Assembly: GCA_949317995.1 (NCBI GenBank)
Contig: OX439045.1
Span: 47,931,900-47,995,899 of the forward strand
DNA from: Acholoe squamosa
Lineage: Eukaryota > Annelida > Polychaeta > Phyllodocida > Polynoidae
Reading direction: 5' to 3'
Length of the DNA stretch: 64,000 nt
Shown piece after piece: positions 17,872-28,569 of this stretch (position 1 is its first letter; each line of letters opens with the position of its first letter). Position numbers and translations under genes: made by a program. The notes beneath the pieces were generated by a model. That model saw only the letters and a list, made by a program, of their open reading frames with translations. It was not told the DNA's origin and did not search any database.

Positions 17872-18600
17872 CAGCTGTAACAGTTGCTATCTCTCTATCC
17901 TTTGGCAAGTACTTAACTTCAGTTCCTGGATTTGAGATGGGCATGACAGTCCACGATCCATTCAAAACCAAGGTATCGATAGAAACCAACCCCACACTTG
18001 CAAGATACTCCGTATCGGGCTCCACCACAGACTGGATACCACTTAACTTTGAGTTACTTCTCATAAGAACATCACAAGAAGTTCCTGTAGGTATTTTTAC
18101 TGTTTAGGCCACTGTTGCTATCAAGAAAATCTGTCATAATACACACTGGGCTTTAACCCTGTAAGGCTGTTCTGGGGTTAAGAATAGCATCATAAAGGGA
18201 GGCAAAATCTAAGCCTATAATCCCATCATCAGCTATATCCGCTATGGTAGGTGAGAAAATGAATTCCTTTTAACCTACCTCCAATGGAACAAAGGTTCGT
18301 CCATATGTTTGCATCTGAGTACCATCGGCCGAAAAAGCCTGTACCTTCGAAACAAAGTTTTCAGTCCTGCCGGGCAATGCATTGTCTAGAGCTGATAAAG
18401 GAGTGACTAGGTCCTGTATCAACTAGAAACTCAGCAATACATACTAGTACAGGTACAGTTAAGTACCAGCGTCTTCCTCCCAACAGGGAAGGATCAACTG
18501 TGAACTGTTTAAAATCTTTAGTGACACCAAGATCTAATCCTTGATTCTTTAAGAATTCGAAACAATCATGGATGACTTGGGGAGAGTTGAGCACCTTCAG
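17871..18600 (-). pseudogene. Element A aspartic protease
   Basis: The active-site motif reads VDTGPSHS near 18415; the usual Ala of DTGA is Pro. Upstream is CFEFLKNQGLDLG and GGRRWYLTVPV, conserved in B and C. The second motif (ADDGIIGLDFAS) is visible near 18230-18190 in another frame. The linker includes EPDTEYLASVGLVSIDTLV, matching B. Frameshifts and stops make it non-functional, and the MITE at 17604-17871 interrupts it downstream. Confidence 0.8.
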
Positions 18601-18666
18601 CTGTCAAGACTTCTTTAAGCTTGACTCCCTCTTCTCTTGAGCTTTCAAATTGACTATCACCTATAG

Positions 18667-21100
18667 TCAATGATTTTTCTTTCTTGAGGTTGTCAGTGCC
18701 CTGTGTTCCTGCCCATCGGTTACAGTGCTGGCCATTTTTATCACTTTAGATTCCTCTCGATTCACCGCATCACTTGTATGGCGAAGTTCCACACTCAGGG
18801 TTACCTGGTTGCCTTTCAAAGCAACCCCCTTTAGTTTTCCTGTTAACCTTTTAACACAGGTTTCTTGGCAGGGCATACCAAAGTGTCCCTTCTCTTGACA
18901 ACGATAGCAAGTTTTGTTGCTCTTGTCAACCTTTGGTGATTCAGTAATTTCAGTAATTTCCTTCACTAGCCTTTCGATCATGCTACTATCAGGCTCCAGA
19001 TTAAGAGGTTCCATAGACTTCTTTCCCTCGACAGGGGTTTTCTGGGCCGTTTTTGTCATTACTTCATTGCCAGTTTTGATATCCCCTCATCAGGAAACGA
19101 GCTGCACTGATATTCATTTCTGAATCATCAATATTATTTGGTTCCTGAAGGTCGCCAGGAGTATTTTCTTCGAAACTTCCTGGACAAACATCGGGTTAGC
19201 TCTAGCTTGTGGCACTTTACCAGCCATCAAGGTTTTCTTTTTATTGTGATTGTCTTGAAGAGATTGTTCAAAGAGCTGTCATTCTTCCAATTATCATACA
19301 CAACTTGCTGTACAGACGGATCCTTTAGTCCCGAAGCGAATTTAACAAACAATTCCTCCATAAAGAATTCATCATCCATTGGCATAGTAGGGTGTACCTT
19401 CCTTAATAAGCTTTGTAGAGCCAATCCATATATCTACGGAGACTCTCATGGCTTTTGAGTGCATTTACGAAATTCCACTCAAGGGTCCGTACGTCCCTCC
19501 ATCCTGAAAACATAGCTAGCACACTCTATCAACTGTAAGAAGGTCCCACCGGAACATTCTTCAGTCCATTATCGAGAGCTACTTTTCCCACTCCATCTCA
19601 GAGGCATTTACAGAGTTGAGGAAGGGCTTCCTCATAACTCCAACCACTTATTTTCATGTCATCCATGAAACCTGCTAACCATTCTAGCCAAGGGATATCT
19701 CCCTGTATGGTTTAGGCTGTGATGTAACTTGTGCAGCATTGGTTGATCTTTTGATAGAACGAGCAAGTTTTTCACTATTCTCGACAACATCACAACCACT
19801 TATTTTCATGTCATCAATGGAACCTGCTAACCATTCTAGCCAAGGGATATCTCCCCTGTATGGTTTAGGCTGTGATGCAACTCTTTGAGCAGCATTGGTT
19901 GATCTTTTGATAGAACGAGCAAGTTTTACACTATTCTCGACAACATCAAAACCATCAGAACGTTTAGAGATTGCATCTAATCCCAAGCCAGCGATGGTGG
20001 GGTTATACATTATACATATCACTTACTCTCGGACTTAAACTAGACCTTCGAACCAGTGTGGGTTCAATTTTTTTAATTCCTTCAAGATCCGAGAACCAAA
20101 AACAGAGCTCAAAAATTCCCTCTAGAACCAATTTTATGACAACAAAATCACATTTCTTTTTTGCATTATTAGTGTTTATGATAGGATATAATGCATTTAG
20201 AATTATTTCCCATTTTCAGTCATACACACCAACTTAAGTTTGAGAAGCAATTACAGCAAAACTACCAGGGATATTTGACCTCAAGAAATCTCATTTTAAA
20301 GCCCATGACTTAAACCTTAAAAACGTTTTCCCTCACCTGGCCACATTTGCTCTCGAGCATGTAACCCTTCCTGAAGTTCCAGCTTTTGCCGAGCTAGAAT
20401 GTTTCAGTATCGATTTAGTTCAAGATGGAGCAGGCGTACTATTAGGTACACGAACATCATCATCAGAACTATCATTCCTCATGACTTGGTCGATCTCGAG
20501 CTTGTACTAACTGGTTTAGATTGTCGTTAATCTGTTTAAATTGGTCAAAAGTCTCACCAAGTTTTAACTGGCTAATTTGTACCTCGTTCTTTACACTGTT
20601 CACCTGATGCGTACTGGCATTCAAATCCTGCTGTTTCTCACCATATCTTTTATCAAGATTATCAATGCAAACATTCCATTTTGCGACCTCTGCTTGCAAC
20701 TCTTTGAGTTCCTTTTGGGCTTTTTCAGCTTCCCGCATTGCCTTGTCCATGAATACTATTTACCTCTTAGGAGGAATCGGAGCCCTTTTCATTGAACCTC
20801 CAGGGTTGAAAAGACTTTTTATCGATATCATATAGGTTTCCCCATAATTGGGACTTTGAGCACCCCTTCGAGCTTTGTCTCGAGCCCTCCCCATCAGATT
20901 TGAGGAAGCCATTTTCTTTGCTGCAAAGTGCAGCAGGCCTCGACCTCGAGAGCTGGGAGGAAAGATTTCTTCATCAAGCTTCACCCCTTGTGGAATAAAT
21001 CCATCATCTTCAGAAGAGAGAATCTGTTCCTGTTCGCTTTCTAGACCTCCTGATCTGATTGAGTTGATGTGGCAAAGCCTGTAGCTTCCCCCACATCTTC
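18667..21100 (-). pseudogene. gag: Element A gag
   Basis: The N-terminal piece (20984-20760) ends in SLFNPGGSMKRAPIPPKR, sharing the FNPGGS motif with B. The next (20750-20472) is a Glu/Lys/Gln-rich coiled coil. The capsid-like region (20022-19100) is broken by frameshifts and by a 152-bp tandem duplication. The CCHC knuckle CYRCQEKGHFGMPC is at about 18925-18880 and all four metal ligands are intact. The order is the same as in B and C. No single open frame survives. Confidence 0.8.
19641..19950. repeat. 152-bp tandem duplication within element A gag
   Basis: Two units start at 19641 and 19793 with CAACCACTTATTTTCATGTC and are nearly identical over about 150 bases. The coding sense repeats ARSIKRSTNAAQ and PKPYR motifs. 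It is absent from B and C gag, so it arose in this copy or its recent ancestors. Confidence 0.85.
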
Positions 21101-21170
21101 TCTCCCCTCTAAGCCGATTTCGTCATTTCAACGGAATTCCAGTTTGGCCTCTTAATTCCTACTGAATCTG

Positions 21171-21183
21171 GGTCATGGCACCA
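21171..21183 (-). promoter_or_regulatory. Element A primer-binding site, tRNA-His type
   Basis: The sense strand reads TGGTGCCATGACC, one change from the primer site of element B, one base inside the LTR boundary at 21185. It supports tRNA-His priming in the whole group. Confidence 0.65.
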
Positions 21184-21184
21184 G

Positions 21185-21785
21185 TGTAGGTATTGCCGTT
21201 TTAAGATCCAACTCATATAGCAATCATCATTAGTGTCGTATTTCAAACAGATAAGAAAAAAGTATTCTGTGTTCCGTAATTTCTCTAAAAGTGAAATTTT
21301 CCAAAGAATTGTAGACCTGTATTGTTGTTTAAAGATCCTACTTATATTGGGATAACTATATTATCAAAGCAATAACTAGTCGGTTCAAGTAGGTGTCAGA
21401 ATCACTTTATTACGGTATTGTTACAAGATGACTTGCAAATGTGTTTCAACCTTTCATATGCCTATAGTCAGTACCCTGTAAGGTGGTAATGCTCTCGCTT
21501 AGATAACTGTTAGGCCATTTAGAGACAGGGTTAGCCTACTAGCTCGGTAGGACTGCAAATCCCCCCCAGATTGTAGGAGGATGACTGAATATATACCTCT
21601 CATTACGGTTGATTGGTTCCGCATTGAGCGCCCTCTGGTGTGCCCCCTATGCCACCAGTGATGCCCTCTTATACGAGAGACGTAGGAGACGCTCCCGAAG
21701 AGCACCTATCCTACCATGGTAAGGTACATAGTAACAGTCTCAAATACATACAGACCTCAATACATAGTAAATACGATTCCCTACA
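21185..21785 (-). repeat. Element A 5' LTR candidate
   Basis: The inner edge at 21185 (TGTAGG on the plus strand) directly follows the primer site, as in element B. The outer edge is tentative: CTACA at 21781-21785 is a plausible end matching the TACA ends of B and C. The partner LTR is outside the window, so the length of about 600 bases is not verified. Confidence 0.45.
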
Positions 21786-22631
21786 GAATATTGAAACTTT
21801 CCACTGGTTGGTGATTTGACTGTATTAAAATTTGAATTATCAATTGCCCTGTCCTCTAATGTATCAAAATGGAGACGAAAACTCACAGTTACAATTCAAT
21901 CGTCAGCTTGATACTTAATTGGGGCTTCTCTACACAGTATAGAATTTCATTTAGTATCAAAATTGAGTGAAACCTGATTGCATTTTCAGCATTATGATAA
22001 CTCAGAATGCAGATGGCGCTTAGAGTAAAATGATGAACCGGTAGTTTTTCCTTATTGCATAAAACATGATTATATAATATGCATATATACACGCCAATTC
22101 TATTTTATGTATGATTGGCAAAGGCCAATTCCTAAAGTATAAGTAGGGCCTATAGATTACCAAAAAGGGGCCTGTATAAGTAAGTCCATTTTCGGGATTT
22201 CACTGACATAGATTATAATTATCTGGTCTAACTTTATTGGACCATAGACATTGCTGGTAGGTAAAGGTCACAGGAGGGACTATTCTGCCACTTTTATTTT
22301 GTAGCAGCAAGGTATAGGTTTATATCATGCACTAGTATACTCATGCTACAGCGATAAATAAAAAAAAAAAACCCACATGTTTAGCACAGTTTCTTTCCAT
22401 ATTACACTTTATACCACTATTCTGGCACCTCCCTTACTGTTATACCCTCTCCTACCAGTGCATTATGAGAGCATATACGCAATGCAGAAATAAAAAAGAC
22501 CTTGACCGGATAGGTACCCGCATTTTCGCACTCACTTTTCGTCTTGATTCCAAGCTTGTCATGTTATAATATCGAAATCCCAAGAAGTTTTCGATCCATA
22601 GAAGAGGAATGCGTGCTAATTTTCTCCATTT
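21786..22631. other. Non-coding stretch
   Basis: AT-rich sequence with an A run near 22360. I see no gene, RNA or clear repeat. Confidence 0.5.
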
Positions 22632-22830
22632 TCTTCGATATAAATAAGAATCCATTGATTTTCCCAACGTACGCGAGTCGCAGTCCAGCCATTCCCACCC
22701 GCCTCCTTGTCTGGCGAAAGTGTGTCAGTGGCCAGGATGTAGATATAGGTCATCCGCTCGTCGTACGAGGAACACGGCGAAAATCTCGGACCGGTTTGGA
22801 AAATCAATGGATTCTTATTTATTTTGAAGA
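22632..22830. repeat. Short inverted-repeat (MITE-like) element
   Basis: Arms of about 33 bases (22632-22664 and 22798-22830) containing AATAAGAATCCATTGATTTT and its reverse complement flank a CpG-rich core of about 130 bases. The arms differ at only a few positions. No target duplication was recognised, so classification stays open. Confidence 0.6.
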
Positions 22831-23100
22831 TATCTGACATATCAAGCATGGAGTACTCATCTACAGTGTCTAAGGATATGTATGTTTTAATTTGAAAACT
22901 TGTCATGGTTGGATTCGATACGAAAAGTGACTGTATACACAGCGGTACCTCTCCCGGCAAGGAAAAAAAACAATGGCTTCGCGCAGAGCGCTGACCCAGG
23001 CCGTATCGCTTGCTTTTACAAAATGTCTTCTCGTGGCTATATTCTGTGGATATCAGGTAAGAAATTAATACAATATGGAGGAAATGGTGGTATAAATGCA

Positions 23101-23217
23101 ATATGGCATAAATATGGCCGCACACGGGTGGTATATTGACGATATTGCATTCGGCCTAATGGCCTCGTGCAATATTAGTCAATATACCACCCTTGTGCGG
23201 CCATATTTATGCTATAT
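23101..23217. repeat. Long near-perfect hairpin
   Basis: The left arm 23101-23156 and right arm 23161-23217 pair as inverted repeats with about five mismatches around the 4-base centre TAAT; partial pairing extends outward to about 23063 and 23226. It has no reading frame. It could be a palindromic MITE or a fold-back RNA precursor. Confidence 0.7.
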
Positions 23218-26200
23218 TCCATTAATCTCTAACAAGTATGTCTTTATCAGACAGCCACACGATTAAAACCCCAACAGAACAGTCACTAAAACATAACCGG
23301 TAGTCTGTGCTCTGAAGGCTTTAGAAATCCCACCTAGGGGTGTTTTTGAAGGAGCTCATTTCCCTAGCTCTAACCACACATTTTCGCTCCAATTAATTAC
23401 GATAAAACCAACATTTCGCGGGACCCCACAGAGGCCTTAATACCCAGGGAATATTAAAACCACCATAAAAAATGATTGCATCCAAGGTGTTTTTCATTAA
23501 CCTCCACCAATTAGCCCATTCCTAGTTCATTACACTGTCCGAGTTGGCTCTACAGACGGACAACAGCGCTCTTAAAATAGGAGACATTATTTCCCGTGAA
23601 ACCTAGCAAGTCTGATGAATAAAGGATGGAAAATATACCCCAGGTAACATGGGTATTGATGGAAAATCCATTTCGATATATGTTTGATTGTCGGAAAGAT
23701 TGGTATGTATAAGTAGCAAACCCACATCGCTTTGTATATTGGTGTGTTAGACAATCTTAGAATAATTCGTTTCGGCCTTGCCAAATGGATCTTGTTGATT
23801 AAAGAACATTAGGCCCCAAACTGCAGTTTTAGTAAGCTCACTTCAAGTAAACAGATCAGACAATGCCTAAAACCAGCGACAGACCTCCCAGTCGTGAGTC
23901 CTTTTTAATGACTCAGTACAAAATGATATTAATTCCGTGGTCCCTCTTCTGGAAATTCTATCAGAAATGAGAGAAAGAAGTGTGGAGCAATTAGCTGTTT
24001 TCTTGTCCCAGGGTGGTTGTATTTACAGGCAGCTCCTTAACCCTTTAAGGGTGGTACAGTAATTAAGTCACCATAAGGCATGACTGCAGCCCTGCCGAGC
24101 AGCTCACCAGTGCTGTATCCAGGCATCATGTCGCTCTTAAAGGACTGATGCACTCCTGAAGGGTTGGCATGATGCAGTATTGGTGAGTAGACCCATTTAG
24201 TGAATCATGACAGCAAAGGAACATGAATTATTAGTTATTATGCGGTGGCTACAGGTTTAAGAGTATTCTGAAGTAGGGCCCAGGGCGGAGACCTGCTCAG
24301 TAATCAACAAAGACTGAGAGCTGCTCATAGTGTGAGAACAGAAAATGTGAATTACCTCCAGCGAGGTCTAAATCTAACAAAATTCAGATTGTGTCACTCC
24401 AGGTCAAATAAATTATAAAACCGGAGGGGTTCATACTTACCCTTGGCAAACCCTTATAAGTAAGGAAGACAGAGGCTATGTTTCTGTTGATATGTTGAGT
24501 ATTTTCTTCTCTAAAACTGTGTATACAGCCCAAAATAACGTGCTACTCCCAGGCAACACAAGACCTTATTTGGCAACTTTAAGAAAATCTCGGAAGGCAT
24601 ATCATCTTTAAAAAAAGGTAATGAGAAAGAAAACAGAAAAGGAAAATATCTGGGAATCAGAAAATTGTGTGGGGAAGCTGGGATGAATACATTGTGATAT
24701 GCAATAACGATAGACTTGAACGACACTTAGTCAAATTGCTAATGATCGAATCAAATTGCTTTTGATCTTAGAGGCTCGATCATAGACCACGTGGATATGT
24801 AAATTTCCAATGCCATTTCCAAAACCCATCGAAAATAAATTTACATTAAACTTTAGTTTTAGGTGATAAGTTGTAGAGAATCGTCCTAAGTAGTGATGTG
24901 TGAAGGATGATGATGTTTACAGTGTGGGTGTGATGAGGGCGTGTACCCTGGAGGAGGTGGGGTGGGTTGGACCTCCAGTAAGTGAGGAGTTATGTACCAC
25001 CCAGCTGAGTCTACTCTCTCCAGGCAGCCACATATGGGGAGTGTTTACCTAGGACTCACGAGACAAAACCCCAGAAATATAGAGGAGGGTCTTGCCAAAA
25101 CATGATTAGGAAAACCATGTGTACCTTTTCCTTTCAGATAGAACTAAGGTCAACTTACATGGCCTACCTATGTTTCACAGTATTGCCAAATAACTGTATA
25201 CTCAGTGAATGGGGAAAAAAGAAGATGAAAGAAAAAAGACGGACTCATTTCCAACTCTAATTATCACTTATTTGAACTCAAGACAAGGTTTATCTAGCTG
25301 TAATCATGATGTACTGAAATAATGTGTAGAGACACAAATCTCTGTGTATGACATATTATTTACTATCTATCTCTTTTTGCTTTTTGTTTGTTTGTCTGTA
25401 CTTTCTATGTTAATAACCTATTGAGTGAATATTGCCAGTCCCTATTTTTCCATCTCCTGATAGTGTTCATATTGACATTTGTCAAGATCTGTGAAGTTAT
25501 TATACTGTTTCATTTGTGACTTTCCTTTGAAAAATCAATAAAACCTGGTCTGCTCTATAGCATTATTTATATGAACATGGCAGTTCATTAATGCAATGAG
25601 CAAGTCCCCAAAAAAAAAAAGAAGTTACCAGCACACTTTCCCCCAACGCACATTTTAACTGCCTCAACTCATGAGAATGACTCTGGCAATACGATAACGT
25701 GCACGTTTCATATTTTACTTGTTGTTTCCTTTTTGGGCAAGACCTCTAGGCCCACTTGCTGCTAATGAGAATGTCCAGTCTCCTGGTTGCCTTGTCTAAA
25801 AGTTCTAGCACCATCTGAGGTATTTGATTGCTTACTCTCCCATACGATCCTATCCTCTTAGTATTGAAGTGTACATGACATTCGCTGATAAGCTATCGCT
25901 AATGTGTCTCCAACAAATCAGGAAACAACGTACATGTCAAGAGAACTTCGAGATTACAGCTCCTATACAGTGTTTACGAAGATGGGAATCTAGCTGATGC
26001 CTTTCTGTAATAGGAGTCAGATCGGCGCCCTCCAGAATCATCGTCCTATAGGGAAGTCAAATCAAACCTTTTCATGGCAGAGTTTGCTTTCATTAAATGA
26101 CTCCCTTTCAGAGTCAGCTGCGGCCTGCCTGTATAGCAGGAATCTTTTTACACACGTTTCGGAATTCAAGGAATGGAGGCAAAACTTGCATCTTATATAC

Positions 26201-27893
26201 AAATACCAATATGGAGTCCCACCAAAGAAAATATCTATTGCAATCTCTGAAGTTGTCCTGTAGATCTGAAAGGCTCAGGGTTGAGATTGTGGTTGGACAG
26301 TGAATCAAAGTCCTTCCTCAAACATTGATACTTTCTGGGACCGGAGATTGAGTGTTGAAGACATGCAGAGCTCAAAGTAGCAAGAACTGTATTTGCTGTT
26401 CAGAGATGGTCGTGCTGTGTTGAATTTAAAAAGAAAATATTATCCATCAAATATATATCTTAATTCTAGAATGGTGGCTAACACAGCAGTGCATCACATT
26501 CACTGGTTTCTGCAATACGTTAATGGAGTACTGGCTATTAAGTAAGCCACTATGCCAATCCTGAGGAGTGTAGCAGACATTTCCGGTTGGCATGATACAG
26601 AAATATAGCTCTGTCACATCATGTGGTAGGTTTGAATTCAGGCATCAAGAAGACTAATGCGTATGATGCGTTACCGCAACATTTTATCTCAAAGGGTTAA
26701 CTCACAAAAGTCTCCACTGCAACACACAGAAAGATTCTGGTAGGAGCCAATACTGGATACCAATACAATGGTGGGAATATTAAGTAACATTCTCTTGACA
26801 ATAATCCTTTGTAGCAGAGAAGAAACCTTTATTTGTAACGTAATTTAAATAAATTATGTTCTGGAAATATGCATACAATATCCGTTGCATGAATGGTGTT
26901 TGGTGATAAACTTCAGACGATTGGTATCTCCATGTACAGGTTTTGGGGAGTGAAAAGACAGGAAGAGCAAGTGATACATAAAAACATTGTCAACCCAACA
27001 ATGTTTTTTCTCTCATGGAGTTTTACCCTACAAATACGCACAAAATCACTATCGCCAATATGTGAAAATCTTATGCAGACCATAAAGCCTTCATAGGCAT
27101 TAGGTGCTTGCGGCTGCTGGTTCCAGCATACATGTTGTCCATGTAACAGTAGCAGCCCATACTGGTTGGTAGTTGGTTGCTGGCAGGGGGCGGGTATTGT
27201 CAATAATCACCCACATTCAGACTCTACAAGGCTGACTGGGCTCTTAATGACGATGGGATGGTGGGTCACAATCCAATCATGGCCTCCTCTACTACCCCTG
27301 ATAGTCTGTCCTCACATCCACTATACTGTATCACATACCTCCCCAGTCCATCACCACGCAACAAGTAGGCTATAGAAGTAGCACAGGCAGCTCCACTATC
27401 TATCGTTATCTCACGAGGAGGTGTTGCATCTTATCAAATAATGTGGGGTATTTCCCACATTGACCTTTATTTCTGCTTAGAAAAGTTCCCATGAAAGTGT
27501 TGGATTAGGTGTAAGCAATTTGCTGTAATTGCTCCTTCTGATAACAAATTGGGGTCTAAACATAACTACTAAAGCTCTACTACATTTGCAAACACTATAG
27601 TGTATACTCTTAGCAATAATGTCTGCTGTCATGGGTGTCTTGTCATTTTGTCTTGGTATCTCACAGAATGGGGGTGGCAATAAATAAAGCTACATGTTTC
27701 ATCAACTTCGTTCCCGTGATCCACTCCCATAAGCTACTATTGGTTTTATCATAGATTATATAGACTATAGGCATGGTAATATTGTCAAAATCTTTTCAAA
27801 GTCTGATCTAGAGAAACGAAACAAAAGAAAAAACTAAAGAAAAAACAAGCCAAAATAAAAGCTGTAAAGTGAATTGCGTGTAATGCATATCAG
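23218..27893. other. Non-coding stretch of about 4.7 kb
   Basis: Only short open frames on both strands, none with recognisable protein features. There is an A-rich run near 25610, a CpG-poor background and no clear inverted or tandem repeat. Unrecognised host introns or intergenic sequence is the likely content. Confidence 0.5.
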
Positions 27894-27962
27894 TGGATCA
27901 ACATCGTAAAAGGTACGCCCGCGTGCACACCTCATAGGCGTACGTTTTACTGGGTTGATCCG
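27894..27962. repeat. Short hairpin MITE, copy 1
   Basis: Arms GGATCAACATCGTAAAAGG (from 27895) and its partner ending GGGTTGATCC (27961) pair around a short loop. A related hairpin is at 59225-59305, with the same GGATCAACA and GTAAAAGGTACG motifs, so this is a dispersed family. Confidence 0.75.
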
Positions 27963-28120
27963 CCCTCTCACCAGAAATGAATGAAAATCCACATAATGTA
28001 AACATTTTTTAAAGAGAAGATGCATTCCTGGATGGCATGATATTTGACCATTATATCCCTTGAGAAATAAAACTGCCGTCAGACTGACTAGCTATAAAAC
28101 ATTAGAAGGTCTTATAGAAA

Positions 28121-28185
28121 CCTGCCTGGTTCAGTTGGCAGTCAGGTAGACTTCAAATCCCAAGGGAGTGAGTTTAAGAGTCATT
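28121..28185 (+). repeat. tRNA-like sequence (SINE head or tRNA pseudogene)
   Basis: TGGTTCAGTTGG at 28127-28138 fits a pol III A box, and GACTTCAAATCCCAAGGGAGTGAG followed by GTTTAAGAGTC resembles the anticodon and T arm region of a tRNA with a weakened B box. The stems do not pair well enough for a working tRNA. Confidence 0.4.
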
Positions 28186-28412
28186 TAGAATAAAAAAAGT
28201 ATGAAAACATTTCACCGTAGGATAATATATCATTCCAGACACTCATGCAATTTCAGGGCCATCTCTACCATAGACATTGATTCACGTCTTGAAAGATCCA
28301 TTTTATAATTAAGATCCAATGTAATGCTTCCATATTGATAATCCCAACCGACACAGTATGCTTCTAAAACGACGCCTAACATTCCGGATTCGGGAACCAG
28401 CTATGCACCAAA

Positions 28413-28569
28413 CAGTGGCGGATTAAGAGGGGGCGCCTCCCCCTCTTTTTCCCAGTACTTAAAGAGTTTATCTACACATTTTGGACCCCAAAATTTGCCC
28501 AAAAATAGGGGGTGTGCCCCCTATTTTGGGCCGCGCCCCCTCCTTTTCTAAATCCTGGATCCGCCACTG
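28413..28569. mobile_element. hAT-like MITE
   Basis: The 157-bp segment starts CAGTGGCGGAT and ends ATCCGCCACTG, the kind of terminus common in animal hAT elements. The interior has a GGGGGTGTGCCCCC-type palindrome. The expected 8-bp target duplication is not clean (GCACCAAA versus CTAAAGGC), so assignment rests on the termini. Confidence 0.6.

Larger units (their letters stand above)
1..21785 (-). mobile_element. Element A: old Ty3/gypsy LTR retrotransposon, interrupted by element B
   Basis: Read on the minus strand, the parts come in the order LTR candidate (from 21785), tRNA-His-type primer site, gag, protease, RT, RNase H, integrase and a third reading frame that runs off base 1. The right-hand part (15466-21785) and the left-hand part (1-2743) are one element split by the insertion of element B inside integrase; the break falls after the residues CMMVV and the frame resumes at 2743. 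Many frameshifts and stops, a MITE in the protease-RT linker and a duplication in gag show that A is much older than B. The 3' LTR is not in the window. The order RT before integrase fits Ty3/gypsy. Confidence is high for the type and moderate for the right boundary. Confidence 0.88.

Noticed and set aside
28121..28185. A working tRNA gene
   Set aside because: The A box is good but the B box is weak and the acceptor and anticodon stems do not pair.
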